This document shows positions 1 to 5,215 of a DNA stretch of 5,814 nucleotides, one piece after another. A model generated the notes under the pieces. That model saw only the letters and a list, made by a program, of their open reading frames with translations. It searched no databases and was not told the origin of the DNA. Both the position numbers and the translations under genes were made by a program. The DNA lies in the NCBI GenBank assembly GCA_027080245.1, contig JALWSN010000309.1, forward strand, positions 1 to 5,814. The letters are read 5' to 3'. The stretch comes from Ignavibacteriales bacterium (GTDB lineage: Bacteria; Bacteroidota; Ignavibacteria; Ignavibacteriales; Melioribacteraceae). The stretch's first letter is position 1, and each line of letters opens with the position of its first letter.

Positions 1-223
1 CAGTTTTAACACTTACTTCAATTTTACCGGCCGGGGAAAATTTGTAAGCGTGTTTAATAATGTTCGTACAAGCCTCGTCGACGGCTAAAATAATCTTGTT
101 AACGTCTTCGGAATCGAAGCCGGCATTTTCCGCCGCCTTTTTAACAAAGCTTCTTACGCGTTCAAGGTTTTCAGTTCTGCTGAGAATCTTCAGCGATTCG
201 TTTATTTTAATTTTTGAATTCAA
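1..223 (-). CDS. RsbW/SpoIIAB-like anti-sigma ATPase (serine kinase), N-terminal part
   Basis: This is the first 74 codons of an HPK-like ATPase (Bergerat fold); the rest lies beyond the window edge. The diagnostic N-box reads ILAVDEACTNIIKHAY at residues 45-60. Glu50 is in the position of the catalytic base and Asn54 in that of the Mg-binding residue, as in RsbW and SpoIIAB. The ATP-lid and DxGxG boxes would lie outside the window. Such proteins bind a sigma factor and phosphorylate a STAS antagonist on serine. The start is a TTG (223-221) that overlaps the TGA stop of the preceding STAS gene as TTGA. A good GGAG lies 5 nt upstream, and the frame has no ATG nearby. The gene is the fifth of the minus-strand operon, directly after its presumed substrate. 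The family is clear; the target (the ECF sigma factor upstream, or another sigma factor) is inference. Confidence 0.88.
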   Translation of the reverse strand, partial: MNSKIKINESLKILSRTENLERVRSFVKKAAENAGFDSEDVNKIILAVDEACTNIIKHAYKFSPAGKIEVSVKT

Positions 224-576
224 GCTTGCTCCGAGTTAAATTTCCGAACGGCTTCGTCGAGAGTTTCAAAAAAATCGTAAAGCACGGGAAAGCCAAGTAA
301 ATTAAAGATGTTGTAGACTTCGCTTTTAAGGCAGCAAAATTTAATGTCGCCTTTGTTCTCTCTCATAGTTTCCACGTAAGCCATAAAAACGCCAAGCCCC
401 GCCGAACTGATGTAATTCAGATGTTCGAAGTTTACAACCACTTTGAATTTTTTTTCATTAATCAATTCATCGAAAGCCGCTTCCAGCGCTGGCGCGGTGT
501 GAGCATCCAGGTACCCGCTTAATTCGATTACGTTAACTTGATTTACTTCTCCTTTTTTTACGGTGAACTCCGCCAT
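220..576 (-). CDS. STAS-domain anti-sigma-factor antagonist (RsbV/SpoIIAA-like)
   Basis: This 118-residue single STAS domain has the usual length for the family. The conserved phosphorylation loop is YISSAGLG (residues 55-62). Aligning GLG with SpoIIAA (DSSGLG) and RsbV (DSTGLG) places Ser58 at the serine phosphorylated by the cognate kinase. The neighbouring Asp of the classical motif is replaced by Ser57, and the usual Ser/Thr before Gly by Ala59; the ISSAGL form is common in the wider family. When dephosphorylated, it should bind the ATPase encoded next to it and release the sigma factor. The ATG overlaps the stop of the phosphatase gene by one base (TAATG). It is preceded by AAGGAG with 5-nt spacing (587-582), the strongest ribosome site in the operon. 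The product is cytosolic, with no signal or membrane segment. The family is certain; the partner is inferred from context. Confidence 0.93.
   Translation of the reverse strand: MAEFTVKKGEVNQVNVIELSGYLDAHTAPALEAAFDELINEKKFKVVVNFEHLNYISSAGLGVFMAYVETMRENKGDIKFCCLKSEVYNIFNLLGFPVLYDFFETLDEAVRKFNSEQA
229..232 (-). promoter_or_regulatory. Ribosome binding site of the anti-sigma ATPase gene
   Basis: GGAG on the minus strand ends 5 nt before the TTG at 223-221. It lies inside the last codons of the STAS gene. It decides the non-ATG start and, with the TTGA overlap, suggests that translation of antagonist and kinase is coupled. Confidence 0.6.
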
Positions 577-2666
577 TAGTTCTCCTTGTTGTTTGTTAAA
601 TTTTTATTTCCCGTCCACTTAATTAAAAGCAGAGTAATGTCGTCGTGCTGCTGTCGTTCTTTGGAAAAAAGACTGACCTCTTTCATTACGATGTTTAAAA
701 TTTCATTAAGATTCTTATTTGCGTTCTGCAAAAGGGTTCTTTTTAATCTTTCCAATCCAAACATCTCCGAATATTTGTTTTGCGCCTCCGTCACGCCGTC
801 GGTAAACAAAATCACAAAATCTCCTTCGTTTAATTGAATTTCCTTTTCTTCGAGTGTTTGTTCGAACTTACCGCCTGCGCTTAATCCCACTCCAATTCCG
901 TCGGGCAAATATTCGTCGATTGAAGAATCAGTTAGACGAAGTAATTCCGTATGCCCCGCTCTCGCAAATTTAAATTTACCGCTGTAAACATTAAGGATTC
1001 CAAAGGTGATTGTCACGAACTCCTTTGCCGGCAGGCTTTTTGTAAGAATCTTGTTCGCTTTGATTAAAGCTTCAGCAGGATTTAGCTTTCTCGACAAGAG
1101 GGTCTCGAATATTCCCTTTAGTTCAGCCATTACAAACGCCGCAGAAATTCCCTTGCCCGAAACGTCTGCAATAATGAAGGCAATGTTTTCTTCGTCCGGC
1201 CGAAAGAAATCGAAGTAATCGCCGCCAACTTCGAAAGCCGGAACAAAGATTGTCGAAATCTCGAGGTTGTTTAATTTTGGCGGCTCGGAAGGAATTATTT
1301 TGTATTGAATTTCCCGGGCAATGTCCAGCTCCTTTTCAAGTCTTTCCTTTTCAATAGATTCCTTAATTAACATAGAATTTTCCAGAGCTACCGCCGCATA
1401 GTAAGCAAAAGCGCCAAGGGTTTTCAAATCGTCTTCGTCGTAAACAGACTTCTTAAAATTACCGGCAAACAAAAACCCGCTAACAACGCCGTGGATTTTT
1501 AAGGGAGCTATTGTAATCGAATCGAATTTTAATGTGCGGTAGGAGTCCAATAGTTTTATTTTTACTTCCTGACTTGCAACTACCGTTACGTCCTGAACTT
1601 CCTGTAATTGTTGACCTAATGCTTTAGTAACCTTCTCTGCTTCAATAGCGCCAATGTTTTCCGCCGCTTTAATTTTTAATTCCTCAGGTTCCTTAATCGC
1701 CAGCCAAGCCACATCCGATTCGCTAACCTTAATTGTTAATTTTGTAATCGATTCAACTAACTCATCGAAATCAAAAACTTGGGAAACAAGCTTGCTAATG
1801 TCTGTCAAGGAAGCCACCTCTTCGGCTTTCCTGTCGAAAGCGGCGGCGGTTGGCAAATGGAAAAGCGTTGTAAAAAAGACAATGCTGAAATTTATTATTC
1901 CGTAAAGCATTAAAAGATTAAACAAAGCGTGCAGCCCCGGCGAAAAGCTTACAATAATTACGCTCGCCGTTTTCGAGACCGAGGAAAGAACCGTCGGTGA
2001 AGTTAATGAAAGATTCAGTGAAAAAATCACTATTAGCATTACCGACAAAATGAGTAGCGTAATTTTTTGCTTTTTGGAGAGGAAAGCAATCCAGGCAACT
2101 CGTATCGAATTTAACGCGAATAAAATAACGTCTACTACGTATAAAGCCGACTTCAGCGAAGCCAAGGAGGAATTTTCGGGAATTACTCCGTAAGCGATAA
2201 ACGTAACTGCAAGAAAGCCTGCCATTACATTAAAATAGAAATTCAAGTCCTTTTTCTGCCTTAAAAAATAAAGAGTTCTGAAAACCGCAAAAATGAAAAC
2301 TCCGACTCCAATTACCAAAGCGTTCAAAAGTATTAAAAATAAAGGTGTAAAAAAACCTTGTAGTCCGTAAACGCTAAAATACCTTGCGTTTAGCAGGTTG
2401 AGCAATGTAAAAACAAAAAAGACGGAAGCGGCTAACACTCCTACATTAATAACCAAACCCAACGGTTCGTTTTTTTTGGTTTTCAATTTATCTTCGGCGT
2501 AAAGAATCCAGAGAATAATCACTACAAATGTTAAAATCTCCGAAAACCCTGCCGTTATTGAGCTTACCGAGGGTCTAATCATCCTGAACAAGAAAAGAAA
2601 CGCCGAAACTATTGCGGCGTTTCTTAACTTGACGGAAGAATCCTGATTGTAAAAATATTCCAGCAT
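576..2666 (-). CDS. Membrane-bound GAF-PP2C serine phosphatase (RsbU/SpoIIE type)
   Basis: This 696-residue protein has three parts. Residues about 15-268 form roughly eight hydrophobic segments, an integral membrane sensor region I do not recognise. Residues about 288-430 look like a GAF domain. A short helical linker (about 432-458, including LEKELDIAREIQ) leads into a SpoIIE/PP2C phosphatase at about 465-684. The metal-binding aspartates are intact: Asp483 in VGGDYFDFF, Asp501 in ADVSGKG, Asp623 in FTDGVTEA, and Asp675/676 in HDDITLLL. A catalytically active Mn/Mg-dependent phosphatase is therefore expected. Its substrate should be the phosphorylated STAS protein encoded immediately downstream (TAATG overlap). 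The ATG also overlaps the stop of the upstream membrane-protein gene as TAATG, with AAGGAA 9-10 nt upstream. The signal could be sensed in the membrane, by the GAF domain (unknown ligand), or by the neighbouring membrane protein. Confidence 0.93.
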   Translation of the reverse strand: MLEYFYNQDSSVKLRNAAIVSAFLFLFRMIRPSVSSITAGFSEILTFVVIILWILYAEDKLKTKKNEPLGLVINVGVLAASVFFVFTLLNLLNARYFSVYGLQGFFTPLFLILLNALVIGVGVFIFAVFRTLYFLRQKKDLNFYFNVMAGFLAVTFIAYGVIPENSSLASLKSALYVVDVILFALNSIRVAWIAFLSKKQKITLLILSVMLIVIFSLNLSLTSPTVLSSVSKTASVIIVSFSPGLHALFNLLMLYGIINFSIVFFTTLFHLPTAAAFDRKAEEVASLTDISKLVSQVFDFDELVESITKLTIKVSESDVAWLAIKEPEELKIKAAENIGAIEAEKVTKALGQQLQEVQDVTVVASQEVKIKLLDSYRTLKFDSITIAPLKIHGVVSGFLFAGNFKKSVYDEDDLKTLGAFAYYAAVALENSMLIKESIEKERLEKELDIAREIQYKIIPSEPPKLNNLEISTIFVPAFEVGGDYFDFFRPDEENIAFIIADVSGKGISAAFVMAELKGIFETLLSRKLNPAEALIKANKILTKSLPAKEFVTITFGILNVYSGKFKFARAGHTELLRLTDSSIDEYLPDGIGVGLSAGGKFEQTLEEKEIQLNEGDFVILFTDGVTEAQNKYSEMFGLERLKRTLLQNANKNLNEILNIVMKEVSLFSKERQQHDDITLLLIKWTGNKNLTNNKEN

Positions 2667-3910
2667 TATTTGCTTTTCCTTTTAAGCTCTGCCTTCTTTT
2701 TAACAATTTCCTTTTTAATCATTTGTTTAATAAACTTTCGCATCGATTTATTATTGCTTTCGTCAAAGAAATCCGTGTCGTCTTCGAACATTCTAAACGC
2801 CGAATCGAGTTGTTCAAATTCGGAAAGCGAATCCAAATTGGATAGGAACGGAGCAATCAAACCGCTTAAAGCAGCCGGGTTAAAATTTATTTTTACGTTT
2901 ACCGTTGAGTCGGGCAGCTCTTTTTTAACCGTAAGAGAAATATTTCCAGAAGCAGTGTCCGCCGAAAAATTAATGCGCACCTTTTCGTTTCCTCCGTCTT
3001 TATTTACGTTCATCGTAAAGAGATTAACAAGTTTTTCTTCTTCGTTTCTTTTGCCTCCGCCAATTTCAACGATCACTCTCGCCGAATCTTTTTTAACGGA
3101 AATACGGGGGATGCTAAAATTCCTCCCATTAAAATTAACTGGCGTCCATTTTTTAATAATTCTTTGCGTAATATTGGCAATGTTATTTTGCAGCGAATCC
3201 GGCGCGAAAATTTTCACCGTTGTTCCGTTGGATTTTAAGGTAAGCGTGGTATCGGGCGAAATCAAAATAAAATTTTCACCCATTTTGTTTAACAAATTCC
3301 TACGAATTGAAACAAGCTGCCCGGGCGTCAGGTTTTTCTTAAGCGCCCAAAATAAACTCTTGTCCGGCTTCTTTTCTACGCTTGCCTTAAAGCTCTCCAA
3401 ATCGTAATTCAACGCCGCTCTGAGCCTGTTTAAATTCGAGTTGACGGCTACGGAATTTCTTTTGTTCAAATAAACATTTTCGTAAATTTTGTTCCGGTAG
3501 GAAAACAAAATCGAATCCAGCTTTGCTTGCTGGTCGTCTTTTAATTTTAAGTCCTTAACGAACTTGTTGTATCTTGAATTATTAACTGGTTTGCTTTTTT
3601 TGAACAGCAATTCAAAAATAGATTTTCCGGAAACGTCCGACTTTACGCTAATAAATTTATTTTTGCTTTTGTTCAAAGGAAGTTCGCCCGTTTGAGCGAA
3701 ATCAAATACCTCTTCCTTGTTGATTTGCGTAGAATAAAATAATGGTCTAAGAGTTTTCGTGTAAAATTCTACGATGTTTTTTCCGCCTTTGTTGATGAAT
3801 TCTTTTACGTCGGACGGATAACGCCCAAATTCAACGGCGAGAAAAATAGTTACAATAATTAAAGAAGCCACAAAAATTATTTTTTTCTTGCCTTCGCTTT
3901 TAGAGTTCAT
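2666..3910 (-). CDS. Membrane-anchored protein of unknown function, second gene of the sigma operon
   Basis: I do not recognise this 414-residue protein. A very short basic N-terminus (residues 1-10) precedes one membrane helix (about 11-28, IIFVASLIIVTIFLAVEF). Most of the protein should therefore lie outside the cytoplasm as a signal-anchored domain. Residues about 121-209 are predicted helical and charged, with an LTPGQL segment that faintly recalls the LTxxQ motif of Spy/CpxP-like periplasmic proteins. Residues about 215-350 look beta-rich, and the last 25 are strongly basic. The ATG at 3910 is preferred: it lies 1 nt after the sigma stop, with GGGG 7 nt upstream. An in-frame TTG at 3943 would add 11 residues but overlap the sigma gene by 32 nt and has no visible ribosome site. 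Its position between sigma factor and phosphatase suggests a sensor or accessory role. The roughly 10-residue cytoplasmic tail seems too short for a classical anti-sigma domain. Confidence 0.8.
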   Translation of the reverse strand: MNSKSEGKKKIIFVASLIIVTIFLAVEFGRYPSDVKEFINKGGKNIVEFYTKTLRPLFYSTQINKEEVFDFAQTGELPLNKSKNKFISVKSDVSGKSIFELLFKKSKPVNNSRYNKFVKDLKLKDDQQAKLDSILFSYRNKIYENVYLNKRNSVAVNSNLNRLRAALNYDLESFKASVEKKPDKSLFWALKKNLTPGQLVSIRRNLLNKMGENFILISPDTTLTLKSNGTTVKIFAPDSLQNNIANITQRIIKKWTPVNFNGRNFSIPRISVKKDSARVIVEIGGGKRNEEEKLVNLFTMNVNKDGGNEKVRINFSADTASGNISLTVKKELPDSTVNVKINFNPAALSGLIAPFLSNLDSLSEFEQLDSAFRMFEDDTDFFDESNNKSMRKFIKQMIKKEIVKKKAELKRKSK

Positions 3911-3911
3911 T

Positions 3912-4457
3912 TTAGTACCCCAATTCTTTTTGTAAAGGTTCAAGAATTATTTTTAAGCTTTCGCGCCCCCGGAAAATCCGCGACTTAATTGTACCTACTT
4001 CGCATTCCAGTTTTAAGGCAATCTCTTTGTAGCTAAGCCCTTCGATGTCCCGTAAAAGAAGGGGTATCCTCAACTTCTCGGGCAGTTTGTCAATTGCCTT
4101 GCGAACGATTCCTGGCACGTCCATGTTTTCGGCTCGCATTCGCGCGCTGTAGTGGTGATAGTCTTCGTCCAGCACTGTAAAAATGCTGCGGACTTTTTTC
4201 TTGCGCAAATAATCGCGGCACTTGTTAATTGTAACTCTGTAAAGCCATGTGGAAAATTTCGATTCGAACCTGAAATTTAAGAGATTGTTGAACGCGCTAA
4301 TAAACACGTCCTGAATAATGTCGTCAACATAATCCACATCGCCTAAAGTTAAATAAATCAAGTTCCTCACCTTGTCCTTGTGTTTTAATACCAATTCCTT
4401 AAAAGCGGCTTGCTTGCCTTTCTGAAATTCCTTAATCAATTTAAAATCTTCGTCCAC
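3912..4457 (-). CDS. ECF-family RNA polymerase sigma factor (sigma-70 family, RpoE-like)
   Basis: At 181 residues, this has the size and two-domain layout of ECF sigma factors, with region 1 and region 3 absent. Region 2 spans about residues 20-88. It includes VDDIIQDVFI (core-binding 2.2) and FRFESKFSTWLYRVTINKCRDYLRKK (2.3-2.4, -10 recognition), shown here as a family-typical block. Region 4 spans about 122-172, with LPEKLRIPLLLRDIEGLSY followed by the helix-turn-helix ending VGTIKSRIFRGRESL, which reads the -35 element. The start is a GTG at 4457. No ATG or TTG occurs in this frame between it and the upstream stop, and no strong Shine-Dalgarno is visible, so the start is the least certain in the operon. 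It is the first gene of the minus-strand operon, behind a likely ECF promoter. Its regulator is probably encoded downstream, but there is no recognisable zinc-binding or RskA-type anti-sigma factor. Confidence 0.93.
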   Translation of the reverse strand: MDEDFKLIKEFQKGKQAAFKELVLKHKDKVRNLIYLTLGDVDYVDDIIQDVFISAFNNLLNFRFESKFSTWLYRVTINKCRDYLRKKKVRSIFTVLDEDYHHYSARMRAENMDVPGIVRKAIDKLPEKLRIPLLLRDIEGLSYKEIALKLECEVGTIKSRIFRGRESLKIILEPLQKELGY

Positions 4458-4500
4458 TTGCCGCTTGTTTTTGTTAGGAATATCTGTTTCGTTTGGTTTT

Positions 4501-4528
4501 TTAGACGATGCTTGGATTGCTTTGTTCC
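4501..4528 (-). promoter_or_regulatory. Candidate ECF-type (autoregulatory) promoter of the sigma operon
   Basis: On the minus strand a GGAAC (4528-4524) is followed by exactly 16 nt and then CGTCTAA (4507-4501). GGAAC near -35 and CGTC/TCTGA-like elements near -10, 16 nt apart, are the classical layout of promoters read by RpoE-type ECF sigma factors. Transcription would begin near 4495, giving a leader of about 40 nt to the GTG at 4457. Other GGAAC motifs that I checked in the window lack a CGTC at this spacing. Recognition by the sigma factor encoded here is inference. Confidence 0.6.
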
Positions 4529-4541
4529 TTTATTTTATTTC

Positions 4542-4558
4542 TTGAAAAATTTTTTCAA
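4542..4558. repeat. Perfect 17-bp palindrome upstream of the sigma operon promoter
   Basis: TTGAAAAA and TTTTTCAA flank a single central base, giving 8-bp arms with no mismatch. It lies 14 bp upstream of the GGAAC element, where an operator or an activator/UP-like site could act. The arms are A/T-rich, so part of the symmetry may be chance. On the minus strand its left arm (TTGAAA, 4558-4553) and TAAAAT (4537-4532), 15 nt apart, could alternatively form a weak housekeeping promoter. Confidence 0.5.
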
Positions 4559-4608
4559 CGAATTAAAGCTTTTTTGTAAACTATTTGGCTTCCCTAAATT
4601 CAAGTCCG

Positions 4609-4650
4609 CTTAACCTCATCCTCAACCTTAACCTTGACTTTAGCCTTAAA
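4609..4650. repeat. Degenerate hexanucleotide tandem repeat, consensus CTTAAC
   Basis: Seven consecutive 6-nt units read cttaac, ctcatc, ctcaac, cttaac, cttgac, tttagc and cttaaa on the plus strand. They match the consensus CTTAAC at 35 of 42 positions. The block is noticeably more pyrimidine-ordered and less AT-rich than the DNA on its right. A function is not evident; it may be a decayed simple repeat or a spacer element. Confidence 0.55.
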
Positions 4651-4772
4651 CCCTTTACAATTCAATTAAATTAACATATTTAAAAATAAAATTCCCAATT
4701 ACTTTTTTTTTAATATTAGATTCAATAATTTAGTCATTATTTAAAAATTTTACATTTAAAACTTATTCTTAC

Positions 4773-4802
4773 TTGAAACGTTTAATTAAGCAAAGATAAA
4801 TT
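4773..4802 (+). promoter_or_regulatory. Candidate housekeeping (sigma-70-like) promoter for the second STAS gene
   Basis: TTGAAA (4773-4778) is followed after 18 nt by TAAATT (4797-4802), a reasonable -35/-10 pair in very AT-rich DNA. Transcription would start near 4809, leaving a leader of about 15 nt. That leader contains the AGAGG ribosome site (4814-4818), 5 nt before the ATG at 4824. Two TTAATTAA palindromes (4782-4789 and 4803-4810) flank the -10 element. The low sequence complexity limits confidence. Confidence 0.4.
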
Positions 4803-4823
4803 TTAATTAATTCAGAGGTAACA

Positions 4824-5165
4824 ATGAAAATCAAAACAAGCGAAAAATATTCGGCGGTAATTATTGAATTAAAAGGAAACGTAATGGGCGGGGAAGATTC
4901 CCAGAAATTCAGTGAACTGCTGCACAAACTTTTAGACGAGGGCAAAAAGAACGTAATAATAGATCTTTCGAAAGTTAAATTCATGAACAGTTCCGGGCTT
5001 GGAATGCTGATAAGCGGCTACACAACAATTAAAAACGGCGGCGGCAAATTTGTTTTAGCCGGAGCGACGGAAAAAATAAACAGCCTTCTGGTTATTACCA
5101 AACTTATTACAATCTTCGAAAATTACGACAACGTTGAAGAAGCGCTAAAAACTTTTAACAAATAA
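4824..5165 (+). CDS. Second STAS-domain anti-sigma-factor antagonist
   Basis: This 113-residue single STAS domain has the family's usual size. The phosphorylation loop reads FMNSSGLGML (residues 53-62), preceded by the conserved strand VIIDLSKV. Ser56 aligns with the phosphorylated serine of SpoIIAA and RsbV, and Asn55 replaces the adjacent Asp. The loop is closer to the classical DSSGLG form than that of the STAS protein in the opposing operon, and the two proteins are clearly diverged, so this is not a recent duplicate. The ATG has AGAGG 5 nt upstream. It is transcribed away from the sigma operon and lies 50 nt before purA on the same strand, possibly sharing a transcript. It may be a second substrate of the ATPase at the window's left edge or belong to a different kinase elsewhere; the sequence cannot decide. 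Confidence 0.93.
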   Translation: MKIKTSEKYSAVIIELKGNVMGGEDSQKFSELLHKLLDEGKKNVIIDLSKVKFMNSSGLGMLISGYTTIKNGGGKFVLAGATEKINSLLVITKLITIFENYDNVEEALKTFNK

Positions 5166-5174
5166 TTCTTCACC

Positions 5175-5202
5175 CGCTCTTTTTAAAGGAGCGAAAATTT
5201 TT
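5175..5202 (+). terminator. Weak hairpin between the second STAS gene and purA, possible attenuator
   Basis: CGCTC (5175-5179) can pair with GAGCG (5189-5193) across a 9-nt loop, followed after AAAA by five T (5198-5202). The stem is only 5 bp, with a possible extension through TTT/AAA and a bulged G. This makes a poor intrinsic terminator at best. It could partly separate purA expression from the STAS gene, or be chance. Confidence 0.25.
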
Positions 5203-5215
5203 CCGCGGGGTAATT

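Larger units (their letters stand above)
4458..4823. other. Divergent intergenic region between the sigma operon and the STAS-purA genes
   Basis: This 366-bp stretch holds no convincing gene. From left to right it contains the leader of the sigma gene, a candidate ECF promoter (4501-4528), a 17-bp palindrome (4542-4558), a degenerate hexamer repeat (4609-4650), a very AT-rich block with a run of nine T (4703-4711), and a candidate housekeeping promoter facing right (4773-4802). Both flanking transcription units start here, so it should carry the regulatory sites for both. I see no riboswitch or terminator. Confidence 0.75.

Noticed and set aside
2670..3407. A 245-codon plus-strand reading frame inside the membrane-protein gene
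   Set aside because: It is antisense to a better-supported gene fixed by tight overlaps on both sides. The translation is low-complexity Ser/Leu/Phe-rich, with no recognisable domain and no good ribosome site.
3911..3943. Upstream TTG start for the membrane protein, adding 11 residues
   Set aside because: It would overlap the sigma gene by 32 nt and lacks a ribosome site. The ATG at 3910 fits the 1-nt junction and has a GGGG upstream.
4600..4665. A 21-residue minus-strand reading frame across the hexamer repeat, giving a Lys-Val-rich peptide
   Set aside because: The alternating pattern is a direct product of the 6-nt repeat. The start would be TTG with no clear ribosome site.
4703..4711. 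Run of nine T as an intrinsic terminator
   Set aside because: No GC-rich stem precedes it, and no gene converges on this point. The genes on both sides are transcribed away from it.
4769..4984. Minus-strand reading frame overlapping the second STAS gene
   Set aside because: It is the antisense shadow of a clear STAS domain; the translation has no recognisable domain.
5185..5191. AAAGGAG as the ribosome site of purA
   Set aside because: It lies 24 nt upstream of the ATG with no start codon at usable distance, and part of it can pair in the hairpin. The GGGG at 5207-5210 has normal spacing.
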